This document shows positions 1-9,018 of a DNA stretch of 64,000 nucleotides, piece by piece; position 1 is the first letter of the stretch, and every line of letters begins with the position of its first letter. The DNA is taken from positions 186,001-250,000 of the forward strand of contig NZ_JMPJ01000017.1 of assembly GCF_000735345.1 (NCBI RefSeq), in the 5' to 3' direction. Below the pieces are notes generated by a model. It searched no databases. It was given only the letters and a program-made list of their open reading frames with translations, and was not told the origin of the DNA. The stretch is from Ewingella americana ATCC 33852 (lineage in GTDB: Bacteria > Pseudomonadota > Gammaproteobacteria > Enterobacterales > Enterobacteriaceae). The position numbers and the translations under genes are program-made.

Positions 1-326
1 GCAAAGCGTCTGAAATCGCTATCAAAGCCGGGGCTGACTTCATCAAAACCTCAACCGGCAAGGTTCCGGTCAACGCGACCCTGCACAGCGCAGAGTTGAT
101 GATGACGGTAATTGCAGAGATGGGCGTAGGCAAAGCCGTGGGCTTCAAGCCAGCGGGTGGCGTGAAAACGGCTGAAGACGCTGCGCAGTATCTGGCATTG
201 GCAGACCGCCTACTGGGCCGCGAATGGGCTGACTCACGTCATTTCCGTTTCGGCGCATCAAGCCTGTTGGCCAGCCTGCTGACCACGCTGGGCCACGCTG
301 ACCAAAAGTCTACCAGCAGCTATTGA
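1..326 (+). CDS. deoC: Deoxyribose-phosphate aldolase, 3' part only
   Basis: This is the C-terminal part (about 107 codons) of 2-deoxyribose-5-phosphate aldolase, which splits deoxyribose 5-phosphate into acetaldehyde and glyceraldehyde 3-phosphate at the end of deoxynucleoside catabolism. The reading frame enters at base 3. The motif FIKTSTGK carries the Schiff-base lysine and GFKPAGGV carries the second active-site lysine, both typical of the DeoC family. The E. coli enzyme has 259 residues, so roughly the first 150 lie outside the window. It is the first gene of the deoCABD set that continues downstream, and the operon promoter is therefore not visible here. Confidence 0.96.
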   Translation, partial: KASEIAIKAGADFIKTSTGKVPVNATLHSAELMMTVIAEMGVGKAVGFKPAGGVKTAEDAAQYLALADRLLGREWADSRHFRFGASSLLASLLTTLGHADQKSTSSY

Positions 327-343
327 TGGTTAAGGCGCTGAGC

Positions 344-381
344 TAACGCTTTCGGCGTTACGGGGTCCGGCTCGCCGGGCC
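344..381 (+). other. Two tandem stem-loops between deoC and deoA
   Basis: A perfect stem TAACGC (344-349) with GCGTTA (355-360) is followed at once by a GC-rich stem, about 364-370 pairing with 375-381. Neither is followed by a T run, so they do not look like intrinsic terminators. In an operon transcript such hairpins commonly stabilise the upstream message or tune expression between genes; that role is inferred here. Confidence 0.5.
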
Positions 382-439
382 TCTGCCATAGAACATCAAT
401 AACTTCCTCTCTACATTCCTAGTCATTCAGGAGCACTCC

Positions 440-1759
440 GTGTTTCTCGCACAAGAAATTATTCGAAAAAAACGTGACGGACAGCCGCTAAGCGAAGAGG
501 AAATTCGCTTTTTCATCAATGGGATCCGTGACAGTCAGGTGTCGGAAGGGCAGATTGCTGCTCTGGCGATGACCATCTATTTCAATGACATGAACATGAA
601 AGAGCGCGTGGCGCTGACCATGGCGATGCGCGACTCAGGCACCGTATTGAACTGGAACAGCCTCAACCTTAATGGGCCGATTGTCGACAAACACTCCACC
701 GGCGGCGTGGGCGACGTGACTTCGCTGATGCTTGGCCCTATGGTGGCGGCCTGTGGCGGCTACGTGCCAATGATCTCCGGGCGCGGTCTGGGCCATACCG
801 GCGGCACGCTGGACAAACTGGAAGCCATTCCGGGCTTCGATATCTTCCCGGATGACAACCGTTTCCGCAGCATTATCAAAGACGTCGGCGTGGCTATCAT
901 CGGCCAGACCAGCTCTTTGGCTCCGGCGGACAAACGCTTCTACGCCACCCGTGATATCACGGCGACCGTCGACTCTATCCCGCTGATCACCGGCTCCATT
1001 CTCGCCAAGAAACTGGCGGAAGGGCTGGACGCGCTGGTGATGGACGTCAAAGTCGGCTCTGGCGCATTTATGCCGACCTACCAGCTGTCAGAAGACTTGG
1101 CGCAGGCAATTGTTGACGTGGCTAACGGCGCGGGCTGCAAAACCACCGCGCTGCTGACCGACATGAATCAGGTGTTGGCTTCCAGCGCGGGTAACGCGGT
1201 GGAAGTACGCGAAGCCGTGCGCTTCCTGACGGGCGAATATCGCAACCCACGCTTGCTGGAAGTCACTATGGCGCTGTGCGTCGAGATGCTGATTTCCGGC
1301 GGTTTGGCCAGCGACGACGCCGACGCGCGCCGCCAGCTGCAAGCCGTGCTCGACAACGGCAAGGCGGCAGAGATCTTCGGCCGCATGGTCGCGGCGCAAA
1401 AAGGGCCGACCGATTTCATCGAGCGTTACGCCAGCTACTTGCCGCAGGCGACTCTCAGCAAGCCGGTCTACTCAGAGAAAGCCGGGATTGTCAGTGCTAT
1501 GGACACCCGTGCGCTGGGCATGGCGGTGGTATCACTGGGTGGCGGCCGTCGCCGCGCCAGCGACCCAATCGACTACAGCGTGGGTCTGACCAACATGGCG
1601 CACTTGGGCCAGCAGGTCGATACCCAGCAGCCATTAGCGATGATCCACGCCAGCAATGAAGAAGCGTGGCAGAGCGCCGCTGATGAAGTTCGCGCCGCCA
1701 TCGTCCTCAGTGACAAGGCGCCGGAAACCACGCCGGTGGTTTATCGCAGAATTAAATAA
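440..1759 (+). CDS. deoA: Thymidine phosphorylase
   Basis: DeoA reversibly phosphorolyses thymidine and deoxyuridine to the free base and deoxyribose 1-phosphate in the cytoplasm. The product has 439 residues against 440 in E. coli and matches along its whole length. The family signature [10 protein letters not shown] lies at residues 83-92 and forms the phosphate-binding region. The start is GTG at 440, preceded by the Shine-Dalgarno sequence CAGGAG about seven bases upstream. It lies between deoC and deoB as in other enterobacteria, so it should be transcribed with the deo operon under DeoR/CytR-type control known from E. coli; those operators are not in the window. Confidence 0.97.
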   Translation: MFLAQEIIRKKRDGQPLSEEEIRFFINGIRDSQVSEGQIAALAMTIYFNDMNMKERVALTMAMRDSGTVLNWNSLNLNGPIVDKHSTGGVGDVTSLMLGPMVAACGGYVPMISGRGLGHTGGTLDKLEAIPGFDIFPDDNRFRSIIKDVGVAIIGQTSSLAPADKRFYATRDITATVDSIPLITGSILAKKLAEGLDALVMDVKVGSGAFMPTYQLSEDLAQAIVDVANGAGCKTTALLTDMNQVLASSAGNAVEVREAVRFLTGEYRNPRLLEVTMALCVEMLISGGLASDDADARRQLQAVLDNGKAAEIFGRMVAAQKGPTDFIERYASYLPQATLSKPVYSEKAGIVSAMDTRALGMAVVSLGGGRRRASDPIDYSVGLTNMAHLGQQVDTQQPLAMIHASNEEAWQSAADEVRAAIVLSDKAPETTPVVYRRIK

Positions 1760-1867
1760 TCGGATATTTGGGGGTTGAAAAAGCCTAGCTACGCCCCCAA
1801 TTCAATATGATCTGTGTGTCGGCCTGAACCGATGCACGCAACGAATAATTGAGCATAGGAGTGCAAG

Positions 1868-3091
1868 ATGAAACGTACGTTTATCATGGTACTGGACTCA
1901 TTCGGTATTGGTGCCAGTAAAGATGCTGAAAAATTCGGTGATGCAGGTTCTGACACATTGGGCCATATTGCTGCTGCCTGTGCACGTGGCGACGCCAACG
2001 TTGGACGCCAAGGCCCACTGAATCTGCCTAACCTGACCCGTTTAGGTTTGGCGAAAGCTGCCGAAGCGTCTACCGGCAAGATCCCTGACGGTATGGACGG
2101 TAACGCTGAGATAACCGGCGCTTACGCTTATGCCAGCGAGCTTTCTTCCGGTAAAGACACCCCGTCTGGTCACTGGGAAATCGCCGGTGTTCCGGTCTTA
2201 TTCGACTGGGGTTACTTCAGCGACACCACCAACAGCTTCCCGCAGGAACTGCTGGATAAGCTGGTGAAACGCGCCAACCTGCCGGGCTATCTGGGCAACT
2301 GCCACTCTTCCGGTACCGTGGTGCTAGACGACTTGGGCGAAGAGCACATGAAAACCGGCAAGCCGATTTTCTACACCTCTGCTGACTCCGTGTTCCAGAT
2401 TGCCTGCCACGAAGAGACTTTCGGCTTAGATCGCCTCTACGAGCTGTGTGAAATTGCCCGTGAAGAGCTGACCGAAGGCGGCTACAACATTGGTCGCGTA
2501 ATCGCCCGTCCGTTCATTGGTGACAAGAAAGGTCACTTCGAGCGTACTGGTAACCGCCATGACTTAGCCGTAGAGCCGCCAGCACCTACCATTCTGAAAA
2601 AGCTGGTTGATGAGAAAAACGGTAACGTGGTGTCTGTGGGTAAAATCGCCGACATCTATGCTCAGGTGGGTATCACCAAAAAAGTGAAAGCTACTGGTCT
2701 GGACGCGCTGTTTGACGCAACCATTCAAGAGATGAAACTGGCTGGCGACAAAACTATCGTCTTCACCAACTTCGTAGACTTCGACTCCGCTTACGGCCAC
2801 CGCCGTGACGTGCCGGGCTACGCAGCGGCGTTAGAGCTGTTCGACCGTCGTATGCCAGAGCTGCTGGAACTGGTGAAAGAAGATGACATCATCATCTTCA
2901 CCGCTGACCACGGTTGTGACCCAACGTGGCGTGGCACCGACCATACCCGCGAGCACATTCCAGTGTTAATCTACGGCCCGAAAGTGAAACCTGGTTCATT
3001 AGGTTACCGCGACACCTTCGCGGATATCGGCCAGACCGTGGCGAAGTATTTTGACCTGTCGCCGATGGATTACGGTAAATCCATGCTGTAA
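1868..3091 (+). CDS. deoB: Phosphopentomutase
   Basis: DeoB interconverts (deoxy)ribose 1-phosphate and 5-phosphate, linking nucleoside phosphorolysis to DeoC and the pentose phosphate pathway. The product is 407 residues, the same length as in E. coli. It is a metal-dependent enzyme of the alkaline phosphatase superfamily. The N-terminal VLDSFGIGA and the C-terminal [11 protein letters not shown] and HTREHIPVL segments contain the expected aspartate and histidine metal ligands. An AGGAG ribosome binding site sits just before the ATG. It is separated from deoA by 108 bases without a terminator and is followed 99 bases later by deoD. Confidence 0.97.
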   Translation: MKRTFIMVLDSFGIGASKDAEKFGDAGSDTLGHIAAACARGDANVGRQGPLNLPNLTRLGLAKAAEASTGKIPDGMDGNAEITGAYAYASELSSGKDTPSGHWEIAGVPVLFDWGYFSDTTNSFPQELLDKLVKRANLPGYLGNCHSSGTVVLDDLGEEHMKTGKPIFYTSADSVFQIACHEETFGLDRLYELCEIAREELTEGGYNIGRVIARPFIGDKKGHFERTGNRHDLAVEPPAPTILKKLVDEKNGNVVSVGKIADIYAQVGITKKVKATGLDALFDATIQEMKLAGDKTIVFTNFVDFDSAYGHRRDVPGYAAALELFDRRMPELLELVKEDDIIIFTADHGCDPTWRGTDHTREHIPVLIYGPKVKPGSLGYRDTFADIGQTVAKYFDLSPMDYGKSML

Positions 3092-3190
3092 AACTTCGCG
3101 TATTCAAGCTGTATCCCATCTGGTTACGGCTTGAAATTCCTCAAGTTTGTATACGAAATTATATTAATAAGAATCTAAAGGACGATAACA

Positions 3191-3910
3191 ATGGCAACTC
3201 CACACATTAATGCCGAGATGGGCGACTTTGCTGACGTAGTGCTGATGCCGGGAGACCCGCTGCGCGCTAAGCACATTGCTGAGACTTTCCTGCAAGACGT
3301 GAAACAAGTGAACGACGTGCGTGGCATGTTGGGCTTCACCGGTACTTATAAAGGCCGCAAAATTTCTGTAATGGGCCACGGCATGGGCATCCCTTCTTGC
3401 TCAATCTATGCCAAAGAGCTGATCACCGAATTCGGCGTGAAGAAAATCATCCGTGTGGGTTCTTGCGGCGCAGTTCGTCCAGACATCAAGCTGCGTGACA
3501 TCGTTATCGGCATGGGCGCATGTACGGATTCCAAAGTGAACCGTCTGCGTTTCAAAGACCATGACTACGCGGCTATCGCTGACTTCGACATGGTGCGTAA
3601 CGCCTCTGACGCGGCGAAAGCCAAAGGCATCAACGCGCGCGTGGGTAACATCTTCTCTGCTGACCTGTTCTACTCGCCGGACCCGCAAATGTTCGACGTG
3701 ATGGAAAAATACGGCATTCTGGGTGTGGAAATGGAAGCCGCCGGTATCTACGGCGTGGCAGCAGAGTTCGGCGCGAAAGCACTGACTATCTGTACCGTTT
3801 CCGACCACATCCGTACTCACGAGCAAACCACCGCTGAAGAACGCCAGACCACCTTCAACGACATGATCGAAATCGCACTGGAATCCGTTCTGCTGGGCGA
3901 TAAAGAGTAA
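3191..3910 (+). CDS. deoD: Purine nucleoside phosphorylase
   Basis: DeoD phosphorolyses purine (deoxy)ribonucleosides to the base and (deoxy)ribose 1-phosphate. The 239-residue product has the exact family length and near-identity to the hexameric E. coli enzyme. Visible motifs are GDPLRAK near the N terminus, [10 protein letters not shown], and GVEMEAAG, which binds the nucleoside. The AAAGGA element about nine bases before the ATG is a good ribosome binding site. It is the last gene of the deo operon, ending 28 bases before a strong intrinsic terminator. Confidence 0.98.
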   Translation: MATPHINAEMGDFADVVLMPGDPLRAKHIAETFLQDVKQVNDVRGMLGFTGTYKGRKISVMGHGMGIPSCSIYAKELITEFGVKKIIRVGSCGAVRPDIKLRDIVIGMGACTDSKVNRLRFKDHDYAAIADFDMVRNASDAAKAKGINARVGNIFSADLFYSPDPQMFDVMEKYGILGVEMEAAGIYGVAAEFGAKALTICTVSDHIRTHEQTTAEERQTTFNDMIEIALESVLLGDKE

Positions 3911-3938
3911 GTTCTGTAGCCAGACCGCAGACAGCAAA

Positions 3939-3968
3939 ACGGGGACGTTAAAAGTCCCCGTTTCTATT
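3939..3968 (+). terminator. Intrinsic terminator of the deo operon
   Basis: The stem AACGGGGAC (3939-3947) pairs with GTCCCCGTT (3954-3962) around a seven-base loop, and T-rich sequence follows. It stands directly after deoD and should end the deo transcript. Confidence 0.85.
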
Positions 3969-4144
3969 CATATTTTTCAGCTTTTCTATTCACCAAATCG
4001 CGGTTTTTTGCCTTTTTTTGACCTTTTCAATCTCTCTTCTTTCCTATTTTTTCTCTATATTTTTCTTTTTATTGATTTTTCCCTCGCTTGGCTCTCATCT
4101 TTGCTCTATAAATAATTAAGGTTTTCTATTCACCTTTCTATTCA
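3961..4144 (+). repeat. Four copies of TTTCTATTCA upstream of yjjJ
   Basis: Exact copies of TTTCTATTCA lie at 3961-3970, 3983-3992, 4123-4132 and 4135-4144, as two pairs with start-to-start spacings of 22 and 12 bases. The DNA between the pairs is strongly T-rich on this strand and holds degenerate versions. A -10-like TATAAA lies at 4107-4112, just before the proximal pair. The arrangement resembles a set of operator sites around the promoter of the HipA-like gene that follows; this is an inference. Confidence 0.6.
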
Positions 4145-4171
4145 TCTTGCTATGCAGGGATTGATTCAATA

Positions 4172-5518
4172 ATGAGTGAGTTGGCTGATTTACTGCGTCA
4201 GGGCAGCTTGACGGCGAAAGAGATCATGGCCCAAATTGGGGTAAGTCAGGCAACGCTTTCCCGTCGGCTTGCTGAGCAGAGTGATGTGCGCAAGATAGGC
4301 CGGGGGAAGTCAACGCGCTACGCCTTGCTGCGGCCGGTTGGTGGAGAGAGTGAGTTTCCGCTCTACCGAATTGATACTCAGGGGCACGCCGAGCAAATCG
4401 GCAGCATTGTGTCGATATGGCCTGCGGAGAGCTGCGCGTTTGAAACCGCTGACGGGCAGTGCGCGCTGTTCGACGGGCTGCCGTGGTTTATTACCGACAT
4501 GCGCCCGCAGGGATTTTTGGGCCGCGCGTGGGGGCGGGATGTCAGCGCGCTATTGGCACTACCTGAAGATATTAAGCTGTGGAATGAGTCGCAAACCCTG
4601 CTGGCCCTTAGCCGACATGGCAATGAAACCGTGGGCAACCTGATTGTGGGGCAGGCTGCCTATCAGCAGTGGGCGTTAAAGCCGGATGAGTCAGCCGTGG
4701 CTTGGCGAGGTAAGATCTCAGCGTTCGAAGATCTGGCGCAAAAAAGCCTCGCGGGGCAAGAGGTGGGCTCTTCGGCAGGGGGGGAACAGCCAAAGTTTAG
4801 CGTTTTTGTCGAGCATCCGCAGAAGCCAGCTTCCCACGTTTTAGTCAAATTCTCCCCGCGAGATGGCAATGAAAACACCCGGCGCTGGGGCGATTTGCTT
4901 CGCGCGGAGGCTCACGCGCTGGCCGTGTTGCAACAGGCAGGCATTGCGGCGGCACGGGCGGAGGTGTACAGCGGAAGCCATGGTGAGGTGTTCTTAGAGG
5001 TCGAACGCTTTGATCGCCTTGGCGAGCGCGGGCGGCGCGGTTTGGCATCGCTGGAGGCCGTCGCCGCTGAATTCACGGGCAGCCACGGTAGCTGGGTCGC
5101 CATCGCGGAAAAATTGCAGCAGGAGAAACTGATTTCGCAGAGCACGCTGGCGCGCATTGGCGAGCTTTACGCCTTTGGCAAACTGATCGCCAATGGTGAT
5201 ATGCATCAGGGGAACCTGTCTTTTATCGACCCACCGCTGTTGCCGAACAAGTTCGCCTTCGAGCTATCGCCGGTTTATGACATGCTGCCAATGAGCTTCG
5301 CGCCGGACAGAAGCGGCAACATGAAACGGCAGGCAATCAATATCGTTTTAGACCCCAGCGTGGCGAAAAGCCAGTGGCTGCGGGCTCAGCGCTGGGCGTC
5401 AGATTTTTGGCAGAAGGTGGAGCAGGACGAGCAAATCAGCCCTGAATTCCGCCTGATAGCCAGCCAGATGCTGGCTCAGGTTGCACAGCTCACCGCCAAT
5501 ATTCGGCGGCTGGCTTAA
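4172..5518 (+). CDS. yjjJ: HipA-like serine/threonine kinase-fold protein YjjJ
   Basis: This 448-residue protein is the homologue of E. coli YjjJ, a HipA-family protein at the same map position after deoD. Residues about 10-50 form a winged helix-turn-helix (TAKEIMAQIGVSQATLSRRL), so DNA binding is built into the same chain instead of coming from a HipB partner. The HipA kinase fold follows: GGEQPKFS near residue 204 (ATP lysine region), NGDMHQGN at 341-348 with the likely catalytic D343, and PVYDMLP with the likely metal-binding D370. The key residues look intact, so it may be an active kinase. No separate hipB gene is present on either side. Its 3' end overlaps that of convergent ytjB by four bases. 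The substrate is unknown. Confidence 0.88.
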   Translation: MSELADLLRQGSLTAKEIMAQIGVSQATLSRRLAEQSDVRKIGRGKSTRYALLRPVGGESEFPLYRIDTQGHAEQIGSIVSIWPAESCAFETADGQCALFDGLPWFITDMRPQGFLGRAWGRDVSALLALPEDIKLWNESQTLLALSRHGNETVGNLIVGQAAYQQWALKPDESAVAWRGKISAFEDLAQKSLAGQEVGSSAGGEQPKFSVFVEHPQKPASHVLVKFSPRDGNENTRRWGDLLRAEAHALAVLQQAGIAAARAEVYSGSHGEVFLEVERFDRLGERGRRGLASLEAVAAEFTGSHGSWVAIAEKLQQEKLISQSTLARIGELYAFGKLIANGDMHQGNLSFIDPPLLPNKFAFELSPVYDMLPMSFAPDRSGNMKRQAINIVLDPSVAKSQWLRAQRWASDFWQKVEQDEQISPEFRLIASQMLAQVAQLTANIRRLA

Positions 5519-6312
5519 TCCCGCTTTTCGCGGCTGCGTTTCAGGCTGCGGTAGGCGGCCTGAGCGGCTTCTTTGGTTTGTTGCTCGGTGGCGGGTTTGG
5601 CGGGAGCCACCTCCGCGTCGGGCTCGGTCATGTTCAGCGTCGGCGGCGGGCCGAACTCGTCGGCTTCTTCTTCCTCTGGCTCATCATCCTCTTTGACCGG
5701 CGTGCTGGCGGTCAGCAGGAAAGGTGATTGCTGCCAGCGACTACGGCGGCCCTGCAACAGGGTGCGGGCAAGGATAATACCGACGCCGAGCGCAGCGAGC
5801 ATCATCAGGCGCAGCAGGTTGGTGGTGTTATCCACTTGTTTGGATTCGGTCGCCAGCACGTGGGTGTCGAGGGTCAGGCGCAGAAAGCCGCTCGGGCCGT
5901 CTTTATCTTCAATGGGCTGAACGATTTGGTGGTTGAAGTAGCTGCCCGCGCGTTTGCCGTCGAGCGCCAGCCGGTCGCGAACCGGCACCTTTTCACCGGC
6001 GTGGGCAATCAGTGAGCCATCCATCTGATAGACGCTGGCATCAAGAATGCGACTGTTGTCGGTAAGTTGATTCAAAATAGTGGAAATCTGGGCGATATCC
6101 GCGCCATCATTCTCGCTGTCCATCAGCGGAGCCAGACTAAAAGCCACTTGTTTCGCCAGCGTCTGGGCAAGTTGTTCCACCTGCTGGGAACGGGCAAGCT
6201 GATGCCCCAAGCTAAAGTAGGAAGCTCCTTGCATCAGAATTACCAATAAAGCCAAACAAATCATCACGATAGCTGTGCGATGCAGGCGAAATTTCAGTTT
6301 GGCCTTTGCCAT
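5515..6312 (-). CDS. ytjB: Inner-membrane protein YtjB (Smp/AhpA)
   Basis: The protein matches E. coli YtjB, a membrane protein long noted upstream of and divergent from serB. An N-terminal membrane segment (about residues 13-34) is followed by a periplasmic sensor-like domain, a second membrane helix (about 168-185, LMMLAALGVGIILARTLLQG) and a cytoplasmic tail containing RWQQSPFLLTAS. At 265 residues it is about 50 longer than the E. coli form. The extra length is a low-complexity acidic stretch (PVKEDDEPEEEEADEFG) followed by a basic end (KRSREKRD). The biochemical role is not established; the layout resembles a sensor without a kinase domain. In E. coli lplA lies between yjjJ and this gene; here it is absent. 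Confidence 0.9.
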   Translation of the reverse strand: MAKAKLKFRLHRTAIVMICLALLVILMQGASYFSLGHQLARSQQVEQLAQTLAKQVAFSLAPLMDSENDGADIAQISTILNQLTDNSRILDASVYQMDGSLIAHAGEKVPVRDRLALDGKRAGSYFNHQIVQPIEDKDGPSGFLRLTLDTHVLATESKQVDNTTNLLRLMMLAALGVGIILARTLLQGRRSRWQQSPFLLTASTPVKEDDEPEEEEADEFGPPPTLNMTEPDAEVAPAKPATEQQTKEAAQAAYRSLKRSREKRD

Positions 6313-6392
6313 TCTGTTTCCTTAAGATTTTCGACGACTTTAATGTTGCCAGAAGCGCGGGCTATAGGGTAGCTTGTTGCCTCATTTATGCC

Positions 6393-6512
6393 CTTCATCC
6401 TTCAAGCTGCTTCTGCGTTGGCTGCCTTCGCGAATCCCAGTCACATACTGATGTATGCTCCTGGGTTTCACTCAGTTGCCGCCTTGACGCAACGTGAATG
6501 ATTTTGGGTAAT
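6393..6512. repeat. ERIC (enterobacterial intergenic repeat) element
   Basis: About 120 bases form an imperfect palindrome whose centre reads AATCCCAGTCACATACTG then ATGTATGCTCCTGGG. These match the two halves of the ERIC/IRU core (CAGTCACTTAC and GTAAGCTCCTGGGG) with few changes. The element fills most of the ytjB-serB divergent intergenic region and would be transcribed into a long hairpin in any serB message starting upstream of it. Confidence 0.85.
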
Positions 6513-6563
6513 ATTTTACGCAATTCTTGTTTTTCTACGCCTAACTGCTCGACAGGAGTGATC

Positions 6564-7529
6564 ATGCCAAACAGTCTGACCTATTGCGATCTTCCAGCGG
6601 AGATCCACCAATGGCCGGGACTTCCCCTTTCACTCAGCGGTGACGAAGTGATGCCGTTGGACTACCGTGCTGGGCATACTGGCTGGCTGCTGTACGGCAG
6701 GAAACTGGATAAAACAAGCATTACGAACTTCCAACGCCGTCTGGGTCGCGCTCTGGTGATTGTCAGTGCCTGGACCGTTGATGATTATCAGGTTATTCGT
6801 CTGGCCGGTGCATTGACCGCGGACATAGAAGCGTTGGCCGAGTCCTTCGAGCTTGATGTCACCCAGCTTGGCAAAGTGCCGCACATGCGCACGCCGGGGC
6901 TGCTGGTGATGGACATGGATTCTACCGCGATTGAGATTGAATGCATCGACGAAATTGCCAAACTGGCGGGCGTCGGCGAGCAGGTGGCTGAAGTGACCGA
7001 ACGCGCGATGCGCGGCGAGCTGGATTTTTCGGCCAGCCTGCGTCAACGCGTCGCCACCTTACAAGATGCTGATGCCAGCATTCTGCAACAAGTGCGCGAA
7101 ACCCTGCCTCTGATGCCGGGCCTGACCAAGATGGTGCAGCGCCTGCAAGAGCTGGGCTGGCACGTGGCCATCGCCTCCGGCGGTTTTACTTATTACGCCG
7201 AGTACCTGCGCGACAAGCTGAACCTGATTGACGTGGCGGCCAACGAGCTGGAAATCCGCGACGGCAAGCTGACCGGGCGCGTGATTGGTCCGATTGTCGA
7301 TGCACAATATAAAGCCGACACGTTACTCAAGCTGGCAGAGCGGCTGGAGATCCCGAAAGAGCAAACCGTGGCTATCGGCGACGGCGCGAACGACCTGAAG
7401 ATGATGGCCGTTGCGGGGATGGGCATTGCCTATCACGCCAAGCCAAAGGTCTACGAGCAGGCGGAAGTCTGTATCCGTCACGCCGACTTAATTGGCGTTC
7501 TCTGTATTTTAAGCGGAAGCTTAGCCTAA
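6564..7529 (+). CDS. serB: Phosphoserine phosphatase
   Basis: SerB removes phosphate from L-phosphoserine, the last step of serine synthesis. The HAD-family nucleophile motif DMDST lies at residues 117-121, and the C-terminal AIGDGANDLKM is the HAD metal-binding motif. The start chosen, MPNSLTYCDLP, gives 321 residues (E. coli 322) and has a perfect AGGAG at 6554-6558. An in-frame ATG at 6498 lies inside the ERIC palindrome and lacks a ribosome binding site. The gene is followed 29 bases later by radA, as in E. coli, so the two probably share a transcript. Confidence 0.97.
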   Translation: MPNSLTYCDLPAEIHQWPGLPLSLSGDEVMPLDYRAGHTGWLLYGRKLDKTSITNFQRRLGRALVIVSAWTVDDYQVIRLAGALTADIEALAESFELDVTQLGKVPHMRTPGLLVMDMDSTAIEIECIDEIAKLAGVGEQVAEVTERAMRGELDFSASLRQRVATLQDADASILQQVRETLPLMPGLTKMVQRLQELGWHVAIASGGFTYYAEYLRDKLNLIDVAANELEIRDGKLTGRVIGPIVDAQYKADTLLKLAERLEIPKEQTVAIGDGANDLKMMAVAGMGIAYHAKPKVYEQAEVCIRHADLIGVLCILSGSLA

Positions 7530-7558
7530 GTTTTAAATCAAATATTTCGAGGTAAGTT

Positions 7559-8941
7559 GTGGCAAAAGCAGCAAAACGAGCATTTGTGTGTAATGAATGC
7601 GGCGCAGATTATCCGCGCTGGCAGGGGCAATGCAGTGCCTGTCAGGCCTGGAACTCCATTACCGAAATCCGTTTGTCTGCCTCGCCAACCGTGGCCCGCA
7701 ACGAGCGTTTAAGTGGTTATGCCGGTGATGCGGGCGTTAGCCGCGTGCAGAAGCTGTCTGAAATCAGCCTCGACGAACTGCCGCGTTTCAGTACCGGATT
7801 CAAAGAGTTTGACCGCGTGCTGGGCGGCGGCGTGGTGCCGGGCAGTGCGATCCTGATTGGTGGTAATCCGGGAGCGGGCAAAAGTACGCTGCTGTTGCAG
7901 ATCCTCTGTAACCTCGGCGAAAGCATGAAAACCCTGTATGTCACCGGCGAGGAGTCACTCCAGCAGGTGGCAATGCGCGCCCATCGCCTCGGGCTGCCGA
8001 CCGCCAACATGAACATGCTGTCGGAAACCAGTATTGAACAAATCTGCCTGATTGCCGATCAGGAGAAGCCGAAGCTGATGGTGATCGACTCCATTCAGGT
8101 GATGCACATGGCGGACATCCAGTCGTCGCCGGGCACGGTAGCGCAGGTGCGTGAAACCGCCGCCTACCTGACGCGCTTCGCCAAGACGCGCGGCGTGGCG
8201 ATTGTGATGGTGGGCCACGTGACCAAAGACGGTTCTCTGGCCGGGCCGAAGGTGCTCGAGCACTGTATCGACTGCTCGGTGCTGCTGGACGGCGACGCCG
8301 ACTCCCGCTTCCGCACCCTGCGTAGCCATAAAAACCGTTTCGGCGCAGTGAATGAATTGGGCGTGTTCGCCATGACCGAGCAGGGCTTGCGCGAAGTGAG
8401 CAACCCGTCGGCCATCTTCCTGAGCCGTGGTGATGAGATAACGTCCGGCAGCTCGGTGATGGTGCTGTGGGAAGGGACCCGGCCTCTGCTGGTGGAGATT
8501 CAGGCGCTGGTGGACCACTCGATGATGGGCAACCCGCGCCGCGTGGCGGTAGGCCTTGAGCAGAACCGACTGGCGATCCTGCTGGCGGTATTGCACCGTC
8601 ACGGCGGCTTGCAGATGGCGGATCAGGACGTATTCGTCAACGTGGTTGGTGGCGTAAAAGTCACGGAAACCAGTGCTGACCTCGCATTGCTGCTGTCGCT
8701 GGTTTCCAGTTTGCGCGACCGCCCGCTGCCACAAGACCTCGTGGTGTTCGGCGAAGTGGGGCTGGCAGGGGAGATTCGCCCGGTGCCGAGTGGTCAGGAG
8801 CGAATTACCGAAGCCGCCAAGCACGGCTTTAAACGCGCCATCGTGCCTCATGCCAATGTGCCGAAAAAGGTGCCTGCCGGGATGCAGGTGTTTGGCGTGA
8901 AGAAGCTGGCGGACGCGCTGGCGATCCTCGACGATCTGTAA
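7559..8941 (+). CDS. radA: DNA repair protein RadA (branch-migration helicase)
   Basis: RadA is a RecA-related ATPase that drives branch migration of recombination intermediates. The 460 residues equal the E. coli length. A four-cysteine zinc finger (CNECG near residue 11, CSACQ near 25) is followed by the Walker A motif GGNPGAGKST at 101-110, the RadA-specific KNRFG near 258, and a C-terminal Lon-protease-like domain. The start is GTG at 7559 with GAGGT a few bases upstream. It sits between serB and nadR in the conserved cluster. Confidence 0.97.
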   Translation: MAKAAKRAFVCNECGADYPRWQGQCSACQAWNSITEIRLSASPTVARNERLSGYAGDAGVSRVQKLSEISLDELPRFSTGFKEFDRVLGGGVVPGSAILIGGNPGAGKSTLLLQILCNLGESMKTLYVTGEESLQQVAMRAHRLGLPTANMNMLSETSIEQICLIADQEKPKLMVIDSIQVMHMADIQSSPGTVAQVRETAAYLTRFAKTRGVAIVMVGHVTKDGSLAGPKVLEHCIDCSVLLDGDADSRFRTLRSHKNRFGAVNELGVFAMTEQGLREVSNPSAIFLSRGDEITSGSSVMVLWEGTRPLLVEIQALVDHSMMGNPRRVAVGLEQNRLAILLAVLHRHGGLQMADQDVFVNVVGGVKVTETSADLALLLSLVSSLRDRPLPQDLVVFGEVGLAGEIRPVPSGQERITEAAKHGFKRAIVPHANVPKKVPAGMQVFGVKKLADALAILDDL

Positions 8942-8955
8942 CATTTTCTGAGTAT

Positions 8956-9012
8956 TCCTCTACCCGCCAGTTGTGCTATTTTTGTTTAGTAAATTAAACG
9001 CAGGGTAGAGGA
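8956..9012 (+). promoter_or_regulatory. nadR control region: NadR-type operator within a Shine-Dalgarno-masking inverted repeat
   Basis: TGTTTA, six bases, TAAACG (8983-9000) matches the published NadR operator TGTTTA-N6-TAAACA in 11 of 12 fixed positions. An extended -10-like TGCTATTTT (8974-8982) precedes it directly, so a bound repressor would cover the start point. Outside this, TCCTCTACCC (8956-8965) and GGGTAGAGGA (9003-9012) form a perfect 10-base inverted repeat, and the right arm contains the nadR Shine-Dalgarno AGAGGA. The sequences are seen directly; autoregulation and RBS masking are inferred. Confidence 0.6.
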
Positions 9013-9018
9013 CAAGGT

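Noticed and set aside
6498-6563. Upstream in-frame start extending SerB by 22 residues
   Set aside because: It begins inside the ERIC palindrome, has no ribosome binding site, and the shorter form has a perfect AGGAG and the family length.
7955-8944. Long open frame antisense to radA
   Set aside because: Histidine- and glutamine-rich composition typical of the mirror frame of a GC-rich gene; no ribosome binding site and no family resemblance.
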